64,000 nt of DNA from Bacteroidia bacterium (lineage in GTDB: Bacteria > Bacteroidota > Bacteroidia > Flavobacteriales > Flavobacteriaceae). Made by a program: the position numbers and the translations under genes. Below, in pieces: positions 55,541 to 64,000 of this stretch (its first letter is position 1; each line of letters starts with the position of its first letter). The stretch is taken from positions 186,001 to 250,000 of the forward strand of contig JAUIBW010000003.1 in assembly GCA_030427585.1 (NCBI GenBank), written 5' to 3'. The notes below the pieces were generated by a model. The model was given only the letters and a program-made list of their open reading frames with translations. It made no database searches and had not been told where the DNA came from.

Positions 55541-56612
55541 AGTTTTTATTTTGATCTGTTATTTTTAATAAAGGAAGGGAAACCGTAAATAGATTTCCAT
55601 CATTTTTAATTTTAGGAGATTTGTTAGAGACCAAAGCATATCGCTTTTGTATATTCTTTAACCCTACTTTTGTTGAAGGTATTTTAGTAGATTTTAATTC
55701 AACTTTATTCTGTACTATTAACTGATTATTTTTAGCTTCAACCTGTATCACAAGTGGCTTTCTTTTAGAAATCACATTATGTTTTATTGCGTTTTCTAGT
55801 AAAAGTTGAAGACTCATAGGAGCAATCATAGCATCCAGGGCCGTTTCTGGAATATGCCAATTTAACTTCAGGTTATCACCAAATCTTTCTGACTGAATAT
55901 GAATATATGCTTGAGCAAATCTTAACTCTTCTCTAAGCGAAGTTAAATTCACATTTCCTGACTGTAATATAAAGCGGTATACATCAGATAGCTTATCAAC
56001 AAATATTTTAGCATCTTCTTTAGAATTTTGATCAATAATATCCCGTAGGGTGTTGAGGCTATTGAATAAAAAATGAGGTTGTGCCTGGTTTCTTAGTGCA
56101 TCTAATTGTGTCTGTACAATCACTCGTTTTGCCTGTTCTTCTTCTTTAATTGATTTTTTTAATCTTATATAATAATAAACAGCTTCATAAATTGCCATTG
56201 TCATAATAGTGATCAAAATAATAGGCAAAAGAATTTTAAGTTCTATTATATGTGTGGAGTGGAAACCTAAAAAACTAAAAAATTTTGAAAACAAAAAACC
56301 TCCTGTAAAATCAACAAATAGTATTACGCTAATAATTGCAAAAAAAAGTAAAGTAATACGTTTTAAATCATCTTTAAAATTGGGGTATTTTTTTCGTAAA
56401 AATATCAAAATAAACCTTATAATAAACCAATCACAGATTGTGAAAAATAATGAAGTAATCCAACCTATAAATATTAATTCTATAGATTTTCTCTCTGATG
56501 GATTATTAAATAAATAGTTTGTTATTATACTCAAAATAAGAACACCTATGACAGTAAACCAGAAGTCATTAAAACCTAAATACTTTATACGTCTTTCTTT
56601 GTTAAATAACAT
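55521..56612 (-). CDS. LytS-type membrane sensor histidine kinase
   Basis: A 363-residue protein starting at ATG 56612 (MLFNKERR); a longer frame to 56687 would run into the upstream gene. Four hydrophobic helices (about 15-140) anchor it. The His_kinase (YesM-type) domain has AQPHFLFNSLNTLRDII with the phospho-acceptor His near 188, and the HATPase part QLLLENAIKHNVIS. It passes phosphate to the LytTR regulator immediately downstream (20-bp overlap). Its short loops suggest sensing within the membrane. Confidence 0.93.
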   Translation of the reverse strand: MLFNKERRIKYLGFNDFWFTVIGVLILSIITNYLFNNPSERKSIELIFIGWITSLFFTICDWFIIRFILIFLRKKYPNFKDDLKRITLLFFAIISVILFVDFTGGFLFSKFFSFLGFHSTHIIELKILLPIILITIMTMAIYEAVYYYIRLKKSIKEEEQAKRVIVQTQLDALRNQAQPHFLFNSLNTLRDIIDQNSKEDAKIFVDKLSDVYRFILQSGNVNLTSLREELRFAQAYIHIQSERFGDNLKLNWHIPETALDAMIAPMSLQLLLENAIKHNVISKRKPLVIQVEAKNNQLIVQNKVELKSTKIPSTKVGLKNIQKRYALVSNKSPKIKNDGNLFTVSLPLLKITDQNKNYASTDY

Positions 56613-56622
56613 AATGTTTTGT

Positions 56623-57378
56623 TTATAAACTAAGTAATGGTAAACCTTGCTTAGCTTGATAGAATGTGAATCCAATCCCTGAGACATATAGTAATGTGAA
56701 CACAGTTACAATAATGATTTGAGTTCTATTTGCTCTTTTTAATCTATTAGATATCCATAGTGCGAATAACGGAATTATTTGTATGCTATGCAATCCAAAA
56801 AAATGAGCTATCCGTAAGTCACCATCAGTACCAATAGTATGAGACATTTCATTTATCATTTGACCACCAACCCAACTACCAAAAAGTACAATTAACCAAC
56901 CTAAAAGTATAGCCCATTGAATTGATTTAAATGTTTTTAATTTTAATCGGATAGTATCAAAGATAAATAATACGATAATTAAAACATTAATTGCTGTTAA
57001 TAGTCCCATTGCAGCAAAGAGTAACCCATCAAACGGAGACGATACATTATAATGAGATTGCACTCCTCTGGAAGCCTGATAAATGATAATACATACCTCT
57101 ATTAGTAGTGTCCAGGTAACGATGTTATTGATACAATTCTTCTTTCTTTTTGAATAAGGATATAAAGTCATAAGATATCCTACTGTAAAGATATAAATGC
57201 CTACAGAGATAGAAAATTTTAAAGGTTTAATCCATACATTCACTCCCAAAAGTGTTCTATCGTCTATAAACACACCAATCAGACATCCAACAGCCAAAAT
57301 TATATGAGTTACTACTACCCAATATAAAATTGGACTTTCTTCTTTTACTGTGCTAAATATTTTGTTTGGATAAATCAT
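56623..57378 (-). CDS. Multi-pass membrane protein of unknown function
   Basis: A 251-residue protein with seven predicted helices. Conserved-looking polar residues in helices (GVNVWIKPLKFSISV, RGVQSHYNVSSPFDGL, GTDGDLRIAHFFGLHS) suggest a ligand or cofactor site rather than a passive anchor. It starts 2 bp after the ABA4-like gene's stop region and ends 10 bp before the kinase gene, so all four are one operon. No family could be named with confidence. Confidence 0.7.
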   Translation of the reverse strand: MIYPNKIFSTVKEESPILYWVVVTHIILAVGCLIGVFIDDRTLLGVNVWIKPLKFSISVGIYIFTVGYLMTLYPYSKRKKNCINNIVTWTLLIEVCIIIYQASRGVQSHYNVSSPFDGLLFAAMGLLTAINVLIIVLFIFDTIRLKLKTFKSIQWAILLGWLIVLFGSWVGGQMINEMSHTIGTDGDLRIAHFFGLHSIQIIPLFALWISNRLKRANRTQIIIVTVFTLLYVSGIGFTFYQAKQGLPLLSL

Positions 57379-57380
57379 GG

Positions 57381-57797
57381 TTATTTTTGTTTAAATGCTC
57401 TAATAATTATAAAAAGTAGAAATCCAATAGGCCCTAACATGAAAGTTGCAAAAAGGCAAGGAGCCATTATCAATTGATGAATTCTTGATCCTTTATTTTG
57501 ATCTAACATCCACATGCCTACTAGAAGATCAAAAGCCAGATAATGTACCCAGCCAGCCAGCACAGCATTTTCTTCTGTAAATAATGACATAACCGAAGTA
57601 AGACTTCCAAAATCTATTCCTCTGCCTATTAGAATGGTTTTGAAAATATAAATGACGTATATAAAAGACAGTAGTATCGGAACCACTTTGAAATCAATTA
57701 AGAATCTGGTAACTTTCCAATTAGGAAAAAGAATCATAAGAATCCACATTGGCATAGCAATCATACTTGATATAGAAAAAACTTCTGCGGGTGTCAT
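57381..57797 (-). CDS. ABA4-like (DUF4281) membrane protein
   Basis: A 138-residue protein with four helices. The hallmark LFTEENAVLAGWVHYLAFDLLVGMW (about 78-102) and the following GPIGFLLFIIIR match the ABA4/DUF4281 family; plant ABA4 is needed for neoxanthin synthesis from violaxanthin, while bacterial members have no settled role. It is the first gene of a four-gene operon with a membrane protein, LytS-type kinase and LytTR regulator. A dyad lies 105 bp upstream. Confidence 0.82.
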   Translation of the reverse strand: MTPAEVFSISSMIAMPMWILMILFPNWKVTRFLIDFKVVPILLSFIYVIYIFKTILIGRGIDFGSLTSVMSLFTEENAVLAGWVHYLAFDLLVGMWMLDQNKGSRIHQLIMAPCLFATFMLGPIGFLLFIIIRAFKQK

Positions 57798-57900
57798 AGT
57801 TATTTGTTTAAAAAAATGGTTTAATGTATTGATGCTTCAAATATGAAGTTGTTCTAAAGAAGATGAAATCCCTTTAAGCTCAACCATCGCTAAATATCTT

Positions 57901-57924
57901 TGAATTGTCAAATTGGACAATTCA
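57901..57924 (-). promoter_or_regulatory. Perfect 9-bp dyad upstream of the ABA4-like operon
   Basis: TGAATTGTC (57901-57909) and GACAATTCA (57916-57924) with a 6-base spacer, about 105 bases upstream of the operon start. It is a candidate operator, perhaps for the LytTR protein itself. Confidence 0.4.
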
Positions 57925-58044
57925 AGGATGCTCTGATTAGAATTGCTGAAGGCTCTCTATATATTGGTCTACTCTAAATAGTGAAAGGAAGAAATGGAAA
58001 TTTCTAAATAAATAGATTTTGGTTTACTAATATTACGCAAAATT

Positions 58045-58078
58045 AAAGCCTTATAAAACAATTGCTTTATAAGGCTTT
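58045..58078. terminator. Terminator-like 13-bp hairpin after the sugar dehydrogenase gene
   Basis: AAAGCCTTATAAA (58045-58057) pairs perfectly with TTTATAAGGCTTT (58066-58078) around 8 bases. On the minus strand it ends in a T-rich tail, 67 bases beyond the dehydrogenase stop. It also fills most of the spacer 57798-58144, which has no gene. Confidence 0.7.
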
Positions 58079-58144
58079 ATAAACTTATTTTAACTTTTTT
58101 TACGATGTATAAGTTATGTGCTACAACATGGTTTTTCTAAGGAG

Positions 58145-59275
58145 TTACTTTTCAATTTTATTAATTTCGATAATACGATGTGTATTACTGGTATCTCCAT
58201 ATGAATTTCCGTTGGTAGCAATAAAAACACGCCCTTGTGGAGAAATAGCGATATCTCTTAGACGACCGAACTGGCCATTAAAGAATACCTCCTCATTAGT
58301 AATCGCAGTCCCGTCACTGTTTAGGGTAAGCGCAATTATTCTTTGGTCTTTTAAAACGGTCATCAATAATTTATTAGTCCATTCAGGAATTCGATTACTG
58401 GTATAATAAACTAGATCAGAAGGAGCAATAGTTGGAGTCCACTCAAAAATAGATTCTATAACCTGTGTACTCGCTGCAAAAGTCTGCTCGTTGGGAGTAT
58501 CTATTTTACCTTTTACAGCAGGCCATCCATAATTTTTACCGGATTGTATGATATTTATTTCATCATCAGAACTGGGGCCGTGCTCAGAGCTATACAATTT
58601 ACCATTAGGGTGCAATACCAGTCCTTGCGCATTTCTGTGCCCTAAACTATAGATATAACTGTTTGTAAAAGGATTATCCGCAGGAATACTACCATCTAAA
58701 TTTAATCTTAGTGTTTTACCTCCCAGAGAGTTCATGTCCTGAGAAAGGTTGGTATTACCGGCATCGCCTGTAGTCATAAATAGATGCATATCTGGTGTGA
58801 TCAATAAACGAGAGCCATCGTGATTAGAGTTGGCAGGGATTTGATCGATAAGTACAGTTTCATTAGACAAGGTGTTATTAGCATATGTAAACTGAACCAA
58901 TCGTTCTAATAAGCCACTTCCCCCGTTATAGGTGTATACAACATATACATATGGATTGGTATCAAAATTGGGGTGAAGCACCATACCTAATAACCCACTT
59001 TCCCCAACTTGGGATACATTAGGAATCGTGTATACCAGTTGTTGCTCTCCGCTGTCAGGATTTATCCTGCTAATTTTTCCATTACGTTCGGTTACCCACA
59101 AGAAATTGTCAGGACCCCAGATTAACTCCCAGGGAACGCTTAAGGTTTCTACCAACGTTTTTGTTGTTTCGGTGGGTTCACCTGTACCAGGATTCGTAGT
59201 ATCATCATCTCCAGAGCAAAACCATAGCAAAGATGAAATTAGTAAAATGCCTGTTATTTTTGATATTCGCTTCAT
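58145..59275 (-). CDS. PQQ-dependent sugar dehydrogenase-type lipoprotein
   Basis: A 376-residue lipoprotein (LLWFCSGDDD, Cys near 20). The body is the six-bladed GSDH/soluble glucose dehydrogenase propeller: VPWELIWGPDNFLWVTERNG (start of blade 1), GESGLLGMVLHPNF, NHDGSRLLI with the catalytic-His candidate, SLGHRNAQGLVLHPNGKLYSSEHGP (in two parts) and the IAISPQGRVFIATN closing blade. Members oxidise aldose sugars using PQQ in the periplasm; whether this organism makes PQQ is not visible here. Single gene. Confidence 0.92.
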   Translation of the reverse strand: MKRISKITGILLISSLLWFCSGDDDTTNPGTGEPTETTKTLVETLSVPWELIWGPDNFLWVTERNGKISRINPDSGEQQLVYTIPNVSQVGESGLLGMVLHPNFDTNPYVYVVYTYNGGSGLLERLVQFTYANNTLSNETVLIDQIPANSNHDGSRLLITPDMHLFMTTGDAGNTNLSQDMNSLGGKTLRLNLDGSIPADNPFTNSYIYSLGHRNAQGLVLHPNGKLYSSEHGPSSDDEINIIQSGKNYGWPAVKGKIDTPNEQTFAASTQVIESIFEWTPTIAPSDLVYYTSNRIPEWTNKLLMTVLKDQRIIALTLNSDGTAITNEEVFFNGQFGRLRDIAISPQGRVFIATNGNSYGDTSNTHRIIEINKIEK

Positions 59276-59593
59276 AATAGTTCTTTAATGTTAATAATTA
59301 AGATTGTGTGTAAAGCATTGATTATTGCTGATATATGTGATTGTTACTAGTTGTAAATTTATCTTTCAATTGTTCACATACTCTTATGAGAAAACAGCAT
59401 ATATCTCTTTATTCTCAAAAGCGTCTATTTTTTCTTAATCATGCGATTTCTTAATTATACAACGGTTAACTTATACGATACCCTACTTTTTTTGTTTTTT
59501 TTTAATTCTTTTTAAGAATTGTTTATAGTATGTTATATAAGGTTTTAACACTTATTTTGAAGTACTATTTTTTACTTAAGGCTAATTTGATTC
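59276..59593. other. 318-bp intergenic spacer
   Basis: The spacer lies between the dehydrogenase gene and the end of lysE, is AT-rich, and includes a weak hairpin (AATTCTT 59504-59510 / AAGAATT 59514-59520). No gene or clear terminator. Confidence 0.5.
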
Positions 59594-60199
59594 CTAGTAC
59601 AATAAGAGACCCCCAGTAGTTTTATCCATCCAAAACTTCACTTTATTGTTTTGTCTGATCTTGTTAGCCAACTTCGCAGAAAAGAAAGCCAGTATCATAC
59701 ACCATACCGTACCGGTAGTCACAAAAGTTAATCCCAGAATTAAGAAAGGAATGGTACTTTTAGTATATTCAGGATCTATAAATTGTGGTAAGAATGCCAA
59801 AAAAAAGAGAGCAACTTTTGGATTAAGTAAGTTGGTTAAAATACCTGATATATATACTTTTAGATAGTTTTCTGTTGCTTCTTGTTCTTTAATTACTTCA
59901 GCAATAGCTGTTGATTTTGTTAACAATGATTTAATTCCCAAATATACAAGATAAGCAGCACCAGCATATTTAACAATATTAAATGCAGTAGCAGATTTTG
60001 CTAATAAAATGGATAACCCAAGTGCAGCAAAAAAACAATGTAAAAGAGCTCCCGAAGAAATCCCAAGAGCAGATATTACTCCAGATTTTTTTCCTTGCGA
60101 AATACTACGTCCTAAAATATACATAGTATCTGCTCCAGGTGTGAGATTAAGCAGTATTCCTGCCAAAATAAAGGTTCCAAAATTAAGAATACCAAACAT
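59594..60199 (-). CDS. LysE-family amino-acid exporter
   Basis: A 201-residue RhtB/LysE-superfamily translocator with about six helices. The opening GILLNLTPGADTMYILGRSISQG is the classic family start, and GILTNLLNPKVALFFLAFLPQF the central motif. It exports amino acids or related compounds. It is divergent from an Lrp/AsnC gene (122 bp between starts), the usual control arrangement. Confidence 0.93.
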   Translation of the reverse strand: MFGILNFGTFILAGILLNLTPGADTMYILGRSISQGKKSGVISALGISSGALLHCFFAALGLSILLAKSATAFNIVKYAGAAYLVYLGIKSLLTKSTAIAEVIKEQEATENYLKVYISGILTNLLNPKVALFFLAFLPQFIDPEYTKSTIPFLILGLTFVTTGTVWCMILAFFSAKLANKIRQNNKVKFWMDKTTGGLLLY

Positions 60200-60321
60200 A
60201 AGTTTATATTAGATTTTGATTCAAAATTATACGAAGCACAGGAGATCGAGAAAACAAATCATTGGTTTATCTTTGTTTTTTCTGGAGAATATATCTTAAA
60301 TATGAATAAAAACCAATAATT

Positions 60322-60775
60322 ATGGTGAAAGATGATTTAGATTGGAAGATTCTAGAGCTATTACAAGAAGATGCACGCTTGCCATTTGCTCATATTCGGT
60401 AGAGTAGTGGGGCTTTCTCCATCTGCTGTGGCAGAGCGTGTACAACGTTTGGAAGATACAGAAGTGATCACAGGATATACAACGCAGGTAAACCCAGTTA
60501 AACTGGGATGGTCTCTTTCGGCATTCATTATGATGAGTGTAAATAGAATCAATTTTCAGTCGTTTACCGATGCCCTGGATGCTGATGCGTATCCTGAAAT
60601 GGTAGAATGCACCAGAGTCACCGGTAAAGACTGTTTAGTCATGAAATTTCATGTAAAGGACAGTAAACATCTTGAAGAAGTCATCAATCGTCTAGCGCAA
60701 CATGGAGATCCAACAACATTATTGATTTTGAATGAGTTGATGAAAAATGGTACGATAGGAAGATGTTCTCATTAG
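60322..60775 (+). pseudogene. Lrp/AsnC-family regulator, broken by a 1-base frameshift
   Basis: The frame from ATG 60322 encodes DDLDWKILELLQEDARLPFAHI, the Lrp helix-turn-helix start, but meets TAG at 60400-60402 after codon 26. Downstream the family sequence resumes (GRVVGLSPSAVAERVQRLEDTEV, in parts) in the next frame and runs to 60775. Removing one base (the C at 60397) restores a 150-residue Lrp protein, including the C-terminal ligand domain. It would regulate the divergent lysE. Either a true loss or a sequencing/assembly error. Confidence 0.85.
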
Positions 60776-63153
60776 TTACTTCTGCTTCTTTCCTCATCAT
60801 TTCCAAAACCTCTTTGTTTACCTTTTATCTTATTATTTCCGAATGTGTAGGATAGTGATATTCTGGCAAATCGAGGACTATAATTTTGGGCATATACCGT
60901 TTCTATACCATTTACTACAGAGGCTAATCTGCTATAACTCGATGTATCTAATATATCATTTACCAATACCGAAAGCTGTAGTTTATCCTTAAACATACTT
61001 TGTTTTAGTGCTAGATTTAGATTGTAGGTTTCACTAATATCAAACAAATTTGCTTTATGTGGAGAATTATATACAAAATTAAGCTGCAATTTGGTGGTTT
61101 TACTTAGTGTAAAAGTATTATTTGTAGATAGATAAAGCTGAAACCCATCCTCGGCATTAGCATTTATAACATCATCAATCACAGTTTTATAGCCAAGCAC
61201 ATATACCTGGTTCTGGCTTTTCCACCAGGGCAGCGTGTTAAATGAGAAGGTTTCACCAATTCCCCAATTATAACTTTTATAATAATTGTCTCGTATTACT
61301 GCCTGTACTTCAGTTTCCTGATCTGCTGTAAAGATAGTGCCAAAACCATCAGTAGTTATAGTAAGAAAAGCATTGGTAGTTAATGTATTGTTATAGGTAT
61401 GGTTAAATTCGAAACTATCTGTAAATGAGGGCTGTAAAAAGGGGTTTCCTTCAGAAAAACTATTACTATTAACATAGATTCTGAATGGGTTTAAATTTCT
61501 AAATCCAGGTCGGTTAATTCGTCTTCCGTAATTAAGCGAAAATACGTTATTATCATTTTTTTGATAAGATATATATGCTGTCGGAAAAAACTTTAAATAT
61601 TCGTTTGTATTGGTTTGGTTTAAGGTTTCTGAAAATCCTTCGGTAAATGTGTTTTCTACTCGTAATCCCAATTGAAACTCCCATTTGTCATTGATCTTCT
61701 TAGAAGCATTTACATATAGTGCCTGAATATTTTCTGTGTATTTAAATTGATTAGAAGATATAGGATCAAAAACCGGAGTACCTGTTTCTGTAGTGAAGTT
61801 TTGTAATCCATTTATGGTTTTGATAAAACTAAGCTTACCACCATATGATACATTAACAAAAGGAAAAGGGTGTTCAACATCTATTTTTGCACTGAAATTA
61901 TCAATACGTTGATCCGATAGATTCATAGCTGCATAGTTGATCCCGACAAATTCACCGTTGGGTAAGAACGTATTTACCACATTGTCTTGTTTCAGAGTAT
62001 TGTCGTAATCAAAATAATCAATATCGAAAGAAATCTTTCTATCAAGAGTATCTAGTGTAGTAATCATATGCAAGTTATACAAATGGCTCTTTACTTTTCT
62101 ATCAAAAAAACTTGTATTATCTAATATAGAATCCAATTGGTTGGTTGCATTAAAAATTTGAGTAGTGGATTGTACCGTATTATCTGGAACATTTTGATTA
62201 CCCAGGTATTGTGCCCCTACGATGATATTATCGGTAATGTCATAATCTATTGATAAACGTCCTGATATATTCTCTTTATTTACTTTATTATCCATATCCA
62301 ACACCCATGGGCCATTGGGATAATACACATCTACTTCTTCGATTTCTCTATTATTTCCTTTAGTACCATTAGCAGTTACAGAAAATCGTAATTTGTTTTT
62401 GTTGTAAAAAAAATTGTTACGTAGGGTAGTAAAATTGTATGTATTCTGATTGTAGGCTAGGGTAGTGGTATTTTTCCAGGAGTTACGTGCTCCTTTTTTA
62501 TAAATAATATTAATAAGTCCACCATTACCGGCAGCTTCATATTTGGCTGGCGGGTTCGTAATGATCTCTATTTTCTTAATATCACTTGCTGCTATAGCAT
62601 TTAGAAAATCGATCAGTTCTTCTCCAGATAATTGCAATATCCTTCCATCCACCATTACACGTGATGCACCTCTGCCAATCATACTTAAGGTATTATTCTG
62701 AACGGTAACTCCCGGTGCTATTTTAAGGGCATCTAAAGCATCTCCACCACTGGCTGCAATACTATTTTCTACATTAAACACCAAACGATCGGGTTTACGC
62801 TCGATTACTTTTTTGGTTTTGGTAATCACTACTTCGTCAAGACTGGTAGTGCTATTCTCAAGGGTAATAGTACCCAAGTCTATATTATTATCCAGTGCAA
62901 TATCTTTTTGCCACTCGGTATACCCCATAAAACGTATTGCAAAAGTATAGGTTCCTTCTTTTGCAGATATCGTAAAGTTTCCGTTTTCATCTGTAATTGC
63001 TCCCGTAATTACTGTCCCGTCGGATCCTGGGGTTGATAAAATAACATTAGCAAAAGCTATGGTTTCTGTTGTACTAATTACTTTTCCTTTGATTTCTAGT
63101 TGAGAAAAGCATAATAAAGGAAAAAACAATAAAGAAATAAAAATAGATCGCAT
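60772..63153 (-). CDS. Outer-membrane receptor with carboxypeptidase-regulatory and plug domains (OMP_b-brl_3)
   Basis: A 793-residue protein starting at ATG 63153 (a GTG one codon upstream is less likely), with a signal peptide (SLLFFPLLCFSQ). Residues about 20-105 are a CarboxypepD_reg-like sandwich, then a TonB-plug-like region (SLDEVVITKTKKVIERKPDRLVF, in parts; GDALDALKIAPGVTV; GLINIIYKKGAR) and a large barrel ending in ISLSYTFGNNK. These receptors transport or sense unknown ligands and often depend on a neighbouring AraC regulator, which here is upstream on the same strand. It overlaps the Lrp gene by 4 bp. Confidence 0.9.
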   Translation of the reverse strand: MRSIFISLLFFPLLCFSQLEIKGKVISTTETIAFANVILSTPGSDGTVITGAITDENGNFTISAKEGTYTFAIRFMGYTEWQKDIALDNNIDLGTITLENSTTSLDEVVITKTKKVIERKPDRLVFNVENSIAASGGDALDALKIAPGVTVQNNTLSMIGRGASRVMVDGRILQLSGEELIDFLNAIAASDIKKIEIITNPPAKYEAAGNGGLINIIYKKGARNSWKNTTTLAYNQNTYNFTTLRNNFFYNKNKLRFSVTANGTKGNNREIEEVDVYYPNGPWVLDMDNKVNKENISGRLSIDYDITDNIIVGAQYLGNQNVPDNTVQSTTQIFNATNQLDSILDNTSFFDRKVKSHLYNLHMITTLDTLDRKISFDIDYFDYDNTLKQDNVVNTFLPNGEFVGINYAAMNLSDQRIDNFSAKIDVEHPFPFVNVSYGGKLSFIKTINGLQNFTTETGTPVFDPISSNQFKYTENIQALYVNASKKINDKWEFQLGLRVENTFTEGFSETLNQTNTNEYLKFFPTAYISYQKNDNNVFSLNYGRRINRPGFRNLNPFRIYVNSNSFSEGNPFLQPSFTDSFEFNHTYNNTLTTNAFLTITTDGFGTIFTADQETEVQAVIRDNYYKSYNWGIGETFSFNTLPWWKSQNQVYVLGYKTVIDDVINANAEDGFQLYLSTNNTFTLSKTTKLQLNFVYNSPHKANLFDISETYNLNLALKQSMFKDKLQLSVLVNDILDTSSYSRLASVVNGIETVYAQNYSPRFARISLSYTFGNNKIKGKQRGFGNDEERSRSN

Positions 63154-63301
63154 CACAATTTTATATTTAAGATTAATTATGAAGCAAATATCATTTTTGA
63201 ATACAATCTGTGCGACCGATTAAAATAATCGAACGCTTTTGATCCCTAAAAATGAGTTCGACTTTTTACAGCTAAACGTTCGACTTTTTACAAAAGTCTG
63301 A

Positions 63302-64000
63302 TTATGAGTTGTTTTTTCTGTATTGAGTAGGGGTGACGCCAGCGTATTTTTTAAAAGAAGTATTGAATGAAGATTTAGAATTAAAACCTACTTCATACAA
63401 GATCTCGAGAACAGTTAGCTGTTTTTTGGCAGGATCTTTTAAAATATCCATCGCATGTTGAATGCGGTATTCATTTACAAAATCAAAAAAGTGCTGATCC
63501 AGGTGATGGTTAATCAAAATTGAAACTTCTCTAACAGGCAGTTGCAGATCATCTGCCAGGTTTTGTATCGTAAGTGTAGGATTTAGATATGGTTTTTTGT
63601 CGATCATATACGTTTTTAATTGTTGTATTTGATCCTGAATCCCTTTATCATTGGGGAGATTGATCACTGTTTCATTCTTGGTGATCATGTTTTCTACCGG
63701 GAGTAATTTAGAATCAATTCCTCTAAAAATTCCCGGATCATACAATGCTTTTAAAATTAACCAACATATAAAACACAAGACCAGAAACACAACAATAATT
63801 CTGGCAATATTTATGGTTTGGAAATCATCATTATAAAACTTAAATATCGTTTTAGAAGTACTAACAATAAAGATAAAGCTAGAAATAACGTTTAACTGAA
63901 ACAACCATTTATGTTTTGCTGTGGTTGCATTAGAGTAGTTTTCCAACATTACTTTCTTAGATTTTTTTAAGACGACAAAAATGGCGATGATATATGCTAT
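63302..64000 (-). CDS. AraC-family regulator with membrane N-terminus (5' end outside the window)
   Basis: The frame is open to base 64000 (17 codons beyond the internal ATG at 63949), and those codons encode another hydrophobic segment (IIAIFVVLKK), so the true start lies outside. At least two more membrane helices follow. The C-terminal 110 residues are an AraC HTH domain (LNPTLTIQNLADDLQLPVREVS and LYEVGFNSKSSFNTSFKKY). It is the same class as the regulator at 5832 and probably controls the receptor gene 149 bp downstream on the same strand. Confidence 0.9.
   Translation of the reverse strand: MAYIIAIFVVLKKSKKVMLENYSNATTAKHKWLFQLNVISSFIFIVSTSKTIFKFYNDDFQTINIARIIVVFLVLCFICWLILKALYDPGIFRGIDSKLLPVENMITKNETVINLPNDKGIQDQIQQLKTYMIDKKPYLNPTLTIQNLADDLQLPVREVSILINHHLDQHFFDFVNEYRIQHAMDILKDPAKKQLTVLEILYEVGFNSKSSFNTSFKKYAGVTPTQYRKNNS

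Overview
The window is AT-rich (roughly one third G+C by eye) chromosomal DNA from a marine-type Flavobacteriaceae bacterium (Bacteroidota), plausibly Aquimarina or a close relative. The evidence is the family content: DUF5916 and OMP_b-brl_3 outer-membrane proteins, DUF6146/DUF6787/CAL67264-type proteins known mainly from Flavobacteriia, TIGR02757, AraC regulators with membrane N-termini, many SPII lipoproteins, and a TTTG/TAnnTTTG promoter before the ferredoxin gene. No rRNA, tRNA, CRISPR array or prophage was found. Most of the window is ordinary chromosome, with a few decayed or duplicated stretches.

Regions. 1-6.9 kb: a truncated GAF histidine kinase (off the left edge), a DUF839 lipoprotein plus di-haem peroxidase pair, a TIGR02757 protein and an AraC regulator. 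6.9-9.9 kb: a tandem duplication of a complete module, namely hairpin, short leader ORF, palindromic leader, M57-type zinc metalloprotease lipoprotein and terminator. 9.9-13.3 kb: a LolD-like ABC ATPase carrying an inserted two-helix membrane hairpin, and a DUF5916 protein. 13.4-18.3 kb: msrA, folE, small membrane proteins and lipoproteins, a secreted pair, and a DUF937 protein. 18.4-23 kb: serine biosynthesis (serC, serA), a LuxC-like acyl-CoA reductase, a ferredoxin and a small barrel. 23-24.4 kb: an alpha/beta-hydrolase fossil and a palindrome-rich spacer. 24.4-31.3 kb: a GH13 amylase lipoprotein, a 159-bp MITE-like element, and a menaquinone cluster (menA, MBL hydrolase, menC, CPBP protease, menE).

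31.5-42.1 kb: a VWA protein with a SusC-like N-terminus, an M24 peptidase, a lipoprotein, an acyl-CoA carboxylase beta subunit, then CAL67264-type protein, ettA, HAD hydrolase and a chloramphenicol-acetyltransferase-like protein in a row. 42.2-50.9 kb: DUF3050 protein, histidine decarboxylase, pseudouridine synthase, cold-shock protein, MBL lipoprotein, TauE/SafE exporter and a SulP transporter with a problematic start. 50.9-53.4 kb is a gene graveyard with remnants of hipA, an EamA transporter and an unidentified ORF. 53.4-64 kb: M20 amidohydrolase, an operon of ABA4-like protein, membrane protein, LytS-type kinase and LytTR regulator, a sugar dehydrogenase lipoprotein, LysE exporter with a frameshifted Lrp/AsnC gene, an OMP_b-brl_3 receptor, and an AraC regulator running off the right edge.

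The best leads for something undescribed are the duplicated metalloprotease modules with their conserved leader structures, the ABC ATPase with a membrane hairpin between Walker A and the Q-loop, the SusC-plug/VWA fusion, and the ABA4-like/LytTR operon.
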